Below the pieces are notes generated by a model. The model was not told where the DNA came from. It worked only from the letters and a program-made list of their open reading frames with translations, and did not search any database. Below, piece by piece: positions 7,553 through 15,062 of a stretch of DNA of 44,021 bases. The position numbers were made by a program, and so were the translations under genes. The stretch's first letter is position 1. Every line of letters starts with the position of its first letter. The stretch is from Opitutales bacterium (GTDB taxonomy: Bacteria; Verrucomicrobiota; Verrucomicrobiia; Opitutales; Oceanipulchritudinaceae), in assembly GCA_007134215.1 (NCBI GenBank), contig SLLG01000239.1:1-44021 (forward strand), read 5' to 3'.

Positions 7553-8863
7553 TCAGGCATAGGCATCGGCGGCGAACTCGCGTTCGCCGTCGGTGCCTTG
7601 GTGGCCGGTCGGAAGAGTGGCGGCGGCGGCGGGTGAGAACCTCAGCCGCACGGCGAGGACTTGCCCAGCCATGGCATTGACCGGAAGACCGCGCAGACGC
7701 AGAACCGGCTCGGCATCAACAAGTGGCCCGTATCCGGGCAGGCGGTTCACGACACACTCGACGGGGCTGCCGTCATTGAGGAGGACGGCCTCATCCGGCA
7801 GAACGCCAATGGGACGCAACCGCACCGCATCGGTCGTCGGAGGCTTGTGCAGGATGACATACACGGTTTCCCCGCGCCGTGTGAGGAGGACGTGGCGGTT
7901 GTCCGAGAGGCCAGAGGCGGGCACCGTCCCGTCGAAGGCCTCGCGCACCGGCTTGAGCCATTTGCCGATACGCCTGAGGCGGGCCGCATCATCGGGGGCG
8001 AAGGTGCCGTCGGCACGGGGACCCACGTTGAGGAGGTAATTTCCACCCTTCGCCAGCACCTTGGCGATGCTGTGCCGGAGGTGGAAATCGCTGTAGTGAT
8101 CCTCGTCCTCTTTCCAGCCCCACGAATAAAGCCCCACGGACTGGCACGCCTCGGTGGGCCCGGCAAAGGCCTCATCCGCATTGATGGCATTGTCCCAGTC
8201 GCGCTCCGGAGTGCGGAAATCGCCCGCCCCGAAACCCCGCGGGTTAATGACCGCGGCTGGCTGTAGCTCTCGGATGAGGTCGTGAAAGGACTCATCCCTG
8301 TGCTTCATCACGTTGGCATCCCACCACCAGCCGTGAATTGGCCCGTATTGAGTGAGCAGCTCGCGCATCTGCGCACGGACATAATCAAGGTAGGCTTCGA
8401 GGCCGGGCGAGTCGCCCGGTTGCGGCTGCGCGAACTCATAGGGCCGCCCGGCGTGAGGGTAGCCGGGGTGGTGCATGTCGGGAATCGAATAATACAAACA
8501 CAGCGGCATGCCCTGCTTCCGGCAGGCCTCGCTGAGGAGCCGCAAAACATCTCGCCCATACGGTGTATTTGTAATCTTGAAGTCCGTGTACTTGCTATCC
8601 CAGTTGCAGAATCCGTCGCAGTGCTTCGTGGTGAAGACCACATACTCCATGCCTGCGGCGCGCGCCGCATCGAGCCAAGCATCCGGATCGAAGCGATGAG
8701 GGTGGAACTGCGCGAGGTAGCGCCCGTAGTCTTCCCGCGAGACGGGCCAGCGCCAAATCTCCTGCTCATGCCAACCCTTGATAGCATACAGGCCCCAGTG
8801 GACAAAGAGACCAAAGCGTTTTTCGAAGAACCAGTCGCGGGCGTCATGGAAGCGTTTCATCAT
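7553..8863 (-). CDS. Alpha-L-fucosidase, GH29
   Basis: The 436-aa enzyme has the GH29 landmarks: WFFEKRFGLFVHWGLY (residues 11-26), TTKHCDGFCNWDSKYTDFKI (about 78-97) and the nucleophile segment GWWWDAN with the catalytic aspartate near 182. KGGNYLLNVGPRADG closes the barrel, and a small beta domain follows. GH29 enzymes release alpha-L-fucose with retention; the pairing with sulfatase, GH43 and GH10 genes in this window suggests algal or plant glycans. No signal peptide is visible, so it is probably cytoplasmic and acts on imported oligosaccharides. Two adjacent ATG codons (8863 and 8860) start the homologous part; a TTG at 8875 is less likely. It is divergent from the LamG-like gene. Confidence 0.9.
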   Translation of the reverse strand: MMKRFHDARDWFFEKRFGLFVHWGLYAIKGWHEQEIWRWPVSREDYGRYLAQFHPHRFDPDAWLDAARAAGMEYVVFTTKHCDGFCNWDSKYTDFKITNTPYGRDVLRLLSEACRKQGMPLCLYYSIPDMHHPGYPHAGRPYEFAQPQPGDSPGLEAYLDYVRAQMRELLTQYGPIHGWWWDANVMKHRDESFHDLIRELQPAAVINPRGFGAGDFRTPERDWDNAINADEAFAGPTEACQSVGLYSWGWKEDEDHYSDFHLRHSIAKVLAKGGNYLLNVGPRADGTFAPDDAARLRRIGKWLKPVREAFDGTVPASGLSDNRHVLLTRRGETVYVILHKPPTTDAVRLRPIGVLPDEAVLLNDGSPVECVVNRLPGYGPLVDAEPVLRLRGLPVNAMAGQVLAVRLRFSPAAAATLPTGHQGTDGEREFAADAYA

Positions 8864-9046
8864 TCTGCGGCACAATGGGGTTTCGGTTCGTATTCTGTCA
8901 TTTGGAACCGCCGGGAAGATTCATTGGTGACGGACGAAGGCGCCAATTCGTTTTCGTTGCAATCGTTAAGTGCAAACCGCCGCTTTACGATTAAAACGCA
9001 ACTCGCCTTGCAGCTTGGAAAAGCGGAGACGAAAAGAGTGGAAACC

Positions 9047-9811
9047 ATGATACCCTATGGCCCCCAACTTCGCGGCACCCCGGCGAATCAGCATGGACGG
9101 AGGAACCGTTTGCCGGTTTTGCTGTGCGCGGGTCTGCTGCTCACACAACCGATGAACGGCGCGGAGGAACGGGATGGCTTTTTCTTTACGGAGGCGCCGG
9201 AGGCGGTTGAAACACGGCCCGGACCGCCGGCCGGACCAGCGGGAACGCTCTCCTTCCAATTTGTCCTCGACGGCATCGAAACAACCCTCGAACTGCCGCA
9301 CCGTGCCGCCGGGCGCGGCTACACGGAGGGCACCCTCGCGGAGCTGCCGTTTGGGCGGGCGTGGCTCTTTTTCGGTGCCGGCGGGGGCGGTCTCAACCTC
9401 GCGTGGGAGAACGCCGAGGGGGAGAGCCTCCTCGCGCAAATGAGCCTGAGCCGGCTCAAAGGCAGCCAACCGTATCACCTCGCCATCGCATGGGATTTCG
9501 AAAAGGATCTGCTGCGCATGTGGCTCAATGGCGTGGATCAGGGCGACCTGCTGCATTCGCGCGCCGGAAGCAACATCACTCCCGGGGCCCTGACCGATAC
9601 CCTCAAGGTCGGCGGCGGGCTGCGCGACCGCGAGTTTTTCGAGTGGTACGACCGCCACAATGTTCCCGCCGGAAAGGTTGAAAATTCCGCTCCGAAGAAG
9701 AAAACTTTGGGCTGGGGCCAGTTCGCCAAGGGCGCGGCCCAGTTCCGCGGCGCGGCCGGCACCCTCGTGCTCGCCATCGACGGTCTCCGCCGCCTCGCCA
9801 CAACGCCCTGA
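9047..9811 (+). CDS. Secreted protein with a concanavalin-like (LamG-type) domain, unknown function
   Basis: A 254-aa protein. The start at 9047 gives a basic N-terminus, a hydrophobic core LPVLLCAGLLLTQPMN and a cleavage-like GA-E, which together look like a signal peptide; purine-rich AAAAGAGTGG precedes it. The body contains LNLAWENAEG and YHLAIAWDFEKDLLRMWLNG, the pattern of LamG/concanavalin-A-like lectin folds (a W-containing strand followed by 'W-x-NG'). No catalytic motif is recognised. It shares a 183-bp divergent promoter region with the GH29 fucosidase, so it may bind the same glycan. An alternative is a structural surface protein. Confidence 0.65.
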   Translation: MIPYGPQLRGTPANQHGRRNRLPVLLCAGLLLTQPMNGAEERDGFFFTEAPEAVETRPGPPAGPAGTLSFQFVLDGIETTLELPHRAAGRGYTEGTLAELPFGRAWLFFGAGGGGLNLAWENAEGESLLAQMSLSRLKGSQPYHLAIAWDFEKDLLRMWLNGVDQGDLLHSRAGSNITPGALTDTLKVGGGLRDREFFEWYDRHNVPAGKVENSAPKKKTLGWGQFAKGAAQFRGAAGTLVLAIDGLRRLATTP

Positions 9812-9941
9812 AACTCTCCCGCCGTGGCACCACACCATCCCGGCGTGAACACTCCGGATCCTTCGGATGACCAACGGGAACCAAAGTGGCGAGCCCGCTT
9901 CGGAAGGAACCGGGATGCTCTTCTGCCCCGTCCGGACACGT

Positions 9942-11039
9942 TTACGCTTTGGCCCTCGTGCGCTGGCGGGGGCTCTGCCGACGGCCGGCATGGATTTTTT
10001 TGGCGGCGCGGGCGCTTTCGCCCTGCGGGCGAACCGTACCGCGGTCGACCCAACTGCCCTCGATCATCATGGTTTTCGGATGCGTTGGCACCCCGCGCTC
10101 GTTGCGGATGATGTGGGCTGTGAGGATGTCGGCGGCGGCGGACCCGATGATGTCCGCGCACTGCTTCACGCCGCTGAGCTTTCCAAAATCCGCGGAAATG
10201 GAAATCGCGCCGCAATCCCCGGGCATCCGCAGGCCAGCGGCTTCAAGGAACGCTTCCAGTATCCAGTCCTCTGTCACGATAATCACATCGGGTTCGTAGC
10301 GGCGGTACCAGGCAAGCATCTCACGCGGATCGTTCCCTTCCGGAAGCGGGGGAATGGCCTCCGCTTCCATACGGTCGCGGAGATAGGAGTAATAGGCCCC
10401 GAACCATGCGTAGTTGTCCCGTCCGAGACTGTTCCGGCAGGACACCAGCCCCGGACGCCGGTAGCCGAGTTCCCGGACTTTCTGCATAGCCAGCACCATA
10501 TTGCTGTAATGGTGCGGGATGACTTTATTCAATCCGGGATCATGAAAGCGCTCTTCCGTGCAGATCAGGGAGACCACCTCCCAATCCATCCTGAACGAGG
10601 TCAACTCCGTCGGAAAAGGCGGGAGAAGGACGCCTTCAATACCCCGCGACTGGAGAATGGAAGTGATCCGCTGCGGACTGAGACGCGGTTGAAAGACCGG
10701 GAGCCGGGTCATTTGGTACCCAAGTTTTTCAAGCCGCTCCTCTGCCGAAGCAATGAGTGTGTTGGTGTAGGGGTCTGCCTTGAACGCCTTCCTCTCCTCA
10801 AAAAGGTCGATCACCGCGACAAAGGACCGAGTCTCGATCTTCTGATTCATCCGGATGCGGGTCATCAGTTTGACGATGTCCGGATCCGGCACGTAACCCA
10901 TCTCGTCAGCGGTTTTGCGGATGGCCGCACGGGTGGACTCCTTGATTTTCGGGTGGTTGCGCAGCGCGTAGGAGACGGACATGACCGAGTACCCGGTTTT
11001 GCGGGCGATGTCGACCAAGGATACGCGTGATTTCCCCAT
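9942..11039 (-). CDS. LacI-family transcriptional regulator of the adjacent glycan locus
   Basis: The 365-aa protein has the LacI helix-turn-helix at the N-terminus (VSLVDIARKTGYSVMSVSYALRNHPKIKESTR, residues 6-37, broken here for description) followed by the hinge region and a periplasmic-binding-like ligand domain. Toward the C-terminus ADILTAHIIRNERG then MMIEGSWVDRGT form the closing strand region typical of this LacI subgroup. It is the last gene of the minus-strand locus starting at 20827. A dyad just upstream of its start recurs, 16 of 19 bases identical, in the divergent promoter at 20879-20897, so it likely represses itself and the locus. The ligand is presumably a sugar released by the GH43 or other enzymes. 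Confidence 0.92.
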   Translation of the reverse strand: MGKSRVSLVDIARKTGYSVMSVSYALRNHPKIKESTRAAIRKTADEMGYVPDPDIVKLMTRIRMNQKIETRSFVAVIDLFEERKAFKADPYTNTLIASAEERLEKLGYQMTRLPVFQPRLSPQRITSILQSRGIEGVLLPPFPTELTSFRMDWEVVSLICTEERFHDPGLNKVIPHHYSNMVLAMQKVRELGYRRPGLVSCRNSLGRDNYAWFGAYYSYLRDRMEAEAIPPLPEGNDPREMLAWYRRYEPDVIIVTEDWILEAFLEAAGLRMPGDCGAISISADFGKLSGVKQCADIIGSAAADILTAHIIRNERGVPTHPKTMMIEGSWVDRGTVRPQGESARAAKKIHAGRRQSPRQRTRAKA

Positions 11040-11040
11040 T

Positions 11041-11059
11041 TCGGTTTACCTTACAACAG
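11041..11059 (-). promoter_or_regulatory. Candidate LacI operator in the lacI leader
   Basis: Minus strand CTGTTGTAAGGTAAACCGA, ending 2 bp before the lacI start. It shares 16 of 19 bases, including the uninterrupted 13-base core TGTAAGGTAAACC, with the site at 20879-20897. The AAGG in it may also serve as the ribosome-binding site, so repression and translation initiation signals overlap. Confidence 0.55.
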
Positions 11060-11145
11060 CGGGTCGCCGTGTCGAGACGAAAAGGAGCCATGAGACGATT
11101 GATGCGGGCGATGTCTCTGGACGAAAGATTGATGCACCCAAAGTA

Positions 11146-11200
11146 GAAGCGGCATCCTGCCGCTTGTTGACCGGTGCCTCAAGCGGCAGGATGCCGCTTC
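11146..11200. repeat. REP-like palindrome pair (BIME-like)
   Basis: Two hairpin units face each other: GAAGCGGCATCCTGCCGCTTG (11146-11166) described as AAGCGGC-ATCCT-GCCGCTT, and its exact reverse complement at 11180-11200, separated by 13 nt. Each unit is itself a 7-bp stem with a 5-nt loop, and the two together form a 21-bp perfect inverted repeat. The flanks read GTA and CCACT. The element fills the gap between the GH43 and lacI genes. Confidence 0.8.
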
Positions 11201-11253
11201 CACTATGGTAACCGGCACCTTGCCGGTTGCTTTCCGTGAATCTGCGGCCAACT

Positions 11254-12849
11254 TCATCCAGCGGAGGACTCATAACGGATCTCCGGAAACTCCGCCGCAG
11301 TGCGGGCGTTTCGTCCGTTACCGGAGGCATAGGGTCCAAGGACAACACCGGTCCATCCCGTTGCCAGTTCTGTCGAAAGGAGCCGCAGCGGACAGCGGTC
11401 GAGGGTCTCGAGCGTACCGGGATCCGCGCCCGCGCGCAAGGTGTAGTGCGTGTAATCGCCGGACACCTCAAGGTGGCAGACCTCACCGGCAAAGGGAATT
11501 CTTCCCATCACCTGCTCCATGTCGAGAATCCGCCGCCGCACCAACAGAAAAGACCCGCCGGATTCCCTTCGCAAGAGCAGCGAAACATGAAAAGTGTCGC
11601 TTTGGCGGAGGGCCAATCCCGCCTCTTCGCCAATGTTCCCGGGACGAAACCGCATTACGGCGCGCATCTTGAAGTGAAAATGCTCCTGGCGGCGCCCGAT
11701 GAAGGCGGGAGTGGCACAATCCGCCAATGAACGCGCGTTGCCCCGCAAGCGCACCCCGCCCCCGGGCAGCGGCGAACACTCCGCCGGTGAAAGGGGTGCC
11801 CGTAGCGTGGACCATTGTAGGGCGAGGCGGTCGTTTTCGAAAACCGCATCCGCCGCGGGTGCCGGCCACGGGCACGGGGTGAGCGCGGGAGCGCGCATGG
11901 TGGCGCTGATCGGCCGGTTTCCATTGACCACCGGCCATCCATCGACCCACTCCACCGGAGCAAGAAAGGTCTCACGTCCCATGACGTGAAAATTGTATCC
12001 AAAACGCGGATCATGCCGCGTGCCCAGAAAAACCATCCACCATGAACCGTCATGCGCTTCGACAAGATCCCCGTGCCCGGTGTAGCGGATGCCATGGGGA
12101 ACGAGATGGCGGTGGGTCAGAATGGGATTGTGAGGACAGGGCGTGAACGGACCCCAGGGTGACTCGCTCCGCCCCACTGTGATCATGTGTCCATAGCCGG
12201 TCCCGCCCTCCGCGCAGAGCAGGTAATACCAGCCGTTGGCCTTGTAGAGGTGCGGGCCTTCCGCGTCCGTCGAAGCAAACGGTCCGGAGATGCGACGCAC
12301 GGGTTGGAGCAGGCGACCGCTGGTCACGTCGATCTCCGCCTGTACGGTCGATCCGCGCTCGCGGCGCGTGTAATACACCCGACCGTCGTCGTCGAAGAAC
12401 AGCGACGGATCGAAGCAGCCCTGATCCACACACACGGGCTCCGACCACGCCCCGGCGGGATCCTCCGCCGTGACGTAGAAATTCCCCGAGCCGCCGACGT
12501 CAGTCGTGATCAGGTAGAAGCGGCCGTCATGATGGCGCAAGGTGGGCGCGAAGATTCCCTGCGAGCTGGGCCGTGCGGCGAGGTCGAGCTGCGACCGTCG
12601 CGTAAGGGCATGGCCGATCGGACGCCAATGCACGAGGTCACGGCTGTGAAAGAGCGGCACGCCGGGAAAGTACTCAAACGAACTGACGCCAAGGTAGTAA
12701 TCCCCCCCCACCCGGCAGATGGACGGATCGGGATGAAAGCCGGCAATGACCGGATTGGCAAAAGTGCGCGGCCACGGTTCGGCTCCGGGCTTGGCGCCGT
12801 GCACGCTGCGTGCAGGCGGCGGTCCGGACGCAACAAGGGGATCAGCCAT
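11254..12849 (-). CDS. GH43 glycosidase (beta-xylosidase / arabinofuranosidase type)
   Basis: The 531-aa enzyme shows the three GH43 catalytic acids: general base Asp41 in FHPDPSIC, the pKa-modulating Asp147 in CFDPSLFFDDDG, and general acid Glu197 in DAEGPHLYK. The five-bladed propeller is followed from about residue 330 by a beta-sandwich with FRPGNIGEEAGLAL and HYTLRAG, the accessory domain usual in longer GH43 xylosidases. No signal peptide is seen. The ATG at 12849 is preferred to the TTG at 12864. It would cleave xylose or arabinose from imported oligosaccharides, acting downstream of the secreted enzymes and TonB receptor of the same locus. Confidence 0.9.
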   Translation of the reverse strand: MADPLVASGPPPARSVHGAKPGAEPWPRTFANPVIAGFHPDPSICRVGGDYYLGVSSFEYFPGVPLFHSRDLVHWRPIGHALTRRSQLDLAARPSSQGIFAPTLRHHDGRFYLITTDVGGSGNFYVTAEDPAGAWSEPVCVDQGCFDPSLFFDDDGRVYYTRRERGSTVQAEIDVTSGRLLQPVRRISGPFASTDAEGPHLYKANGWYYLLCAEGGTGYGHMITVGRSESPWGPFTPCPHNPILTHRHLVPHGIRYTGHGDLVEAHDGSWWMVFLGTRHDPRFGYNFHVMGRETFLAPVEWVDGWPVVNGNRPISATMRAPALTPCPWPAPAADAVFENDRLALQWSTLRAPLSPAECSPLPGGGVRLRGNARSLADCATPAFIGRRQEHFHFKMRAVMRFRPGNIGEEAGLALRQSDTFHVSLLLRRESGGSFLLVRRRILDMEQVMGRIPFAGEVCHLEVSGDYTHYTLRAGADPGTLETLDRCPLRLLSTELATGWTGVVLGPYASGNGRNARTAAEFPEIRYESSAG

Positions 12850-12908
12850 GGAATGCGGCCTCAATTACTGAAATGCGGGGTCGTTCTTGCATCAGGGTCA
12901 TCGAGAAA

Positions 12909-12927
12909 AAGCGGCAAGATGCCGCTT
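12909..12927. repeat. REP-like palindrome, single unit
   Basis: AAGCGGC-AAGAT-GCCGCTT, followed by CCAC, in the gap between the GH43 gene and the first tandem secreted-protein gene. It has the same arms and flank as the pair at 11146-11200, with a changed loop. Confidence 0.7.
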
Positions 12928-12952
12928 CCACGGAAGCACACCGCGCAAACTC

Positions 12953-13918
12953 TTATCGGATGACAAAGGCCCATGCACCCTCGGACGCCACGTTTGCGGC
13001 GGGCAAATACATCCAGCCTTCGATGGAAAGGATGTAAACAAAGTCCTCCACCGGATAGATCCAGCCGAGGAACTCGCCCGTGTCGACCCAGCCCGATGCT
13101 TCGATTTCGTAACCGGCCCATGTTTCGGGATCCGGGTCGGCGGGATCACCTTCCGCGATAACAACCTCCCAGTAGGCACCCGAGAGAACTGTTCCCTCGC
13201 GGGTGAGCCACTCCGGATTGTTTGGCACATCGAGCTTATCCTCCATTGCCTCGGGGAAGAAAACGATGCCCCATGGGGTGTCCGCCGCCATCGAACCGGC
13301 GCCAATGGCCGCGTGGACGGCCGCCGTGAGGTCGACTTGCAGGTTGTATTCCATCTGGATGCGGTTGGTCACGGGGTCCATTTCCGCCGCGTTGAAGTTG
13401 GCCCGCAACGGCGTCGTTTCCTCGGGACTGAACGCCGTGACCTTGACGGCGTCATCGTAATTCCACGGCCAGGTGTTGGCGAAAGTCGGGAACTGCCCTT
13501 CCGGAATATTCAGCCCGGGAACGAGCCAAACCGAAACGGTCACACCTGGATCGACCGGAAAATCCGCGTCGCGTTCGTGCCAGAGAACGTCGCCGCGCAA
13601 GGTGATGCTTCCCGCGCCGTCGAGCATGGCGTGGAGGTCGGCGAGCGGTGCGCCGTAGACGGTGTCGCCTTCCGCGCGCGCCCCCGCGAAGCGGATGAAG
13701 CTGTACCAAATCCCCTGCGGGTTGACACCCACATTGTTCGCCCAGTTGGAACCGGTGCCGTTGGTCCACTGGTTGAAGCTCTGGCCGTCGAGGATTGTGT
13801 TTGTGCGCAGCCGGCCGGAATCAAACCGCGGATGGATTTGAATGACCTCTTCCGCGGCGAGCATTCCGACCGAAGCCGTCCCGAGGAAAAGGAGAAGGAG
13901 TGTTTTGATGGATTTCAT
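12953..13918 (-). CDS. Secreted protein A of a tandem paralogous pair, unknown function
   Basis: A 321-aa protein with a clear signal peptide (MKSIKTLLLLFLGTASVGMLAA, cleavage after AA). The body begins EEVIQIHPRFDSGR and is rich in beta-strand patterns and tryptophan (NQWTNGTGSNWANNVG, GIWYSFIRFAG, VSVWLVPGL). The last 55 residues form a separate aromatic module: SGWVDTGEFLGWIYP, then GWMYLP, then GAWAF. It is about as long as, and strongly similar to, the next gene upstream (14070-15023). It lies between a TonB receptor and a GH43 enzyme in one co-directional run, so glycan binding at the cell surface is a reasonable guess. No catalytic residues or known domain are recognised. Confidence 0.8.
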   Translation of the reverse strand: MKSIKTLLLLFLGTASVGMLAAEEVIQIHPRFDSGRLRTNTILDGQSFNQWTNGTGSNWANNVGVNPQGIWYSFIRFAGARAEGDTVYGAPLADLHAMLDGAGSITLRGDVLWHERDADFPVDPGVTVSVWLVPGLNIPEGQFPTFANTWPWNYDDAVKVTAFSPEETTPLRANFNAAEMDPVTNRIQMEYNLQVDLTAAVHAAIGAGSMAADTPWGIVFFPEAMEDKLDVPNNPEWLTREGTVLSGAYWEVVIAEGDPADPDPETWAGYEIEASGWVDTGEFLGWIYPVEDFVYILSIEGWMYLPAANVASEGAWAFVIR

Positions 13919-13999
13919 GGTGTTTGATTATTTCCGGATTAACGTAAAAGCGTATTAGCGTCTGTGTGGTTGGCATTCGCCGCTTGACGAGCGGCTCAA

Positions 14000-14018
14000 A
14001 AGCGGCGAGACGCCGCTT
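14000..14018. repeat. REP-like palindrome with partial second unit
   Basis: AAGCGGC-GAGAC-GCCGCTT at 14000-14018, followed by CCACT. A partial opposed arm (CGCCGCTTGA) lies just before it at about 13980-13988, so this looks like a shortened form of the pair at 11146-11200. It fills the gap between the two tandem secreted-protein genes. Confidence 0.7.
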
Positions 14019-14069
14019 CCACTTTGGTTGCGTCCGAACAGTTCTTTGACCCTTGGTATATTAGAAAAA

Positions 14070-15023
14070 TCAACGGATGGAGAACGCCCACGCCCCATCG
14101 GAGGCGACATGGCTCTCGGGGAGGTACATCCAGCCCTCAAGATCGAGGACATAGACGTAATCTTCCAGCGGGTACACCCAGCCGAGAAAGGCACCGGTGT
14201 CGACCCAACCGCTCTCTTCAATGGGAAAACCGGCCCACGCGGCAGGCGGCGGATCGTCGCCCTCGGCCAAGACCACCTCCCAGAAACCGCCGTGCAACAC
14301 CGTCTGCCGTCGGTCGATCCACTGCGGGTTGTTCGGAACATCGAGCTGGTCCTCCATTTCCTCAGGGAAGAGCACAATGCCCCACGGCGTAGTCGGGCTC
14401 ATGTGTCCGGCGGCGATGGCGGCCTTGACCTCCGCCGTCAGGTCGATCCGCAGCGCGTAGGCCATCTTGTCGCGGGTGTCGATGGGATTAAACTCCGCGT
14501 CATCCCAGCTGTCCCGCAAGGGTTCCATATCCTCCGGCGCGAAGCTGGTTACTTTCACCGAATGGAGGTAATTCCAAGGCCATGTGTTGCCAAACCCGGG
14601 AAGACTGCCCTCCGGAATCTCCAGGCCCGGAACAAGCCAGACGGAAACGGCGACACCCGGCGAACCGGGGAAGTCGGGATTGATCTCCAGCCAGTTCACA
14701 TCGCCGCGGAGGGTGATCGATCCAGCGGCGTCGAGGCGTTCGTGCCAATCAGCGAGGGTCAACCCGTACAATTGGCCGGCTTCCGGGCGCTGTCCGGCAA
14801 AACGGATGAAACTGTACCAGATGCCGCGGCTCTCGTTCCAGCCGACATTGTTCGCGCGGGAGGAGCCGGTGCCATTCGTCCACTGTGCGAAGTCCGTCGT
14901 GGCGAGATCGTTTGTGGCCACACGACCGGAGTCAAAGAGCGGATGAATCCGGACCACCTCTTCGGCGGAAGCAGCTGAAGCCGCGGTCAAGATCACTGCG
15001 AGAAGATATTTAGGGTATTTCAT
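14070..15023 (-). CDS. Secreted protein B of a tandem paralogous pair, unknown function
   Basis: A 317-aa paralogue of the downstream gene, colinear over its full length: signal peptide ending ASA, then EEVVRIHPLFDSGRV, QWTNGTGSSRANNVG, RGIWYSFIRFAG, SITLRGDVNW, VSVWLVPGLEIPEG, NTWPWNY, TPWGIVLFPEEMEDQLDVPNNPQW, and the C-terminal module SGWVDTGAFLGWVYP / GWMYLPE / GAWAFSIR. The pair arose by tandem duplication and both copies are intact, so both are probably used. The gene starts 39 bp downstream of the TonB-receptor stop, which supports co-transcription. The C-terminal module resembles that of the 1056-aa beta-helix protein at the head of the locus. Confidence 0.8.
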   Translation of the reverse strand: MKYPKYLLAVILTAASAASAEEVVRIHPLFDSGRVATNDLATTDFAQWTNGTGSSRANNVGWNESRGIWYSFIRFAGQRPEAGQLYGLTLADWHERLDAAGSITLRGDVNWLEINPDFPGSPGVAVSVWLVPGLEIPEGSLPGFGNTWPWNYLHSVKVTSFAPEDMEPLRDSWDDAEFNPIDTRDKMAYALRIDLTAEVKAAIAAGHMSPTTPWGIVLFPEEMEDQLDVPNNPQWIDRRQTVLHGGFWEVVLAEGDDPPPAAWAGFPIEESGWVDTGAFLGWVYPLEDYVYVLDLEGWMYLPESHVASDGAWAFSIR

Positions 15024-15062
15024 GTTATTTACGTATTAGGATGCTGAGTATTGCGAAAGACA

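Noticed and set aside
14070-15023. SusD-like lipoprotein identity for the tandem secreted proteins
   Set aside because: They lack a lipobox cysteine, are far shorter than SusD (about 500 residues) and show no TPR-like helices.
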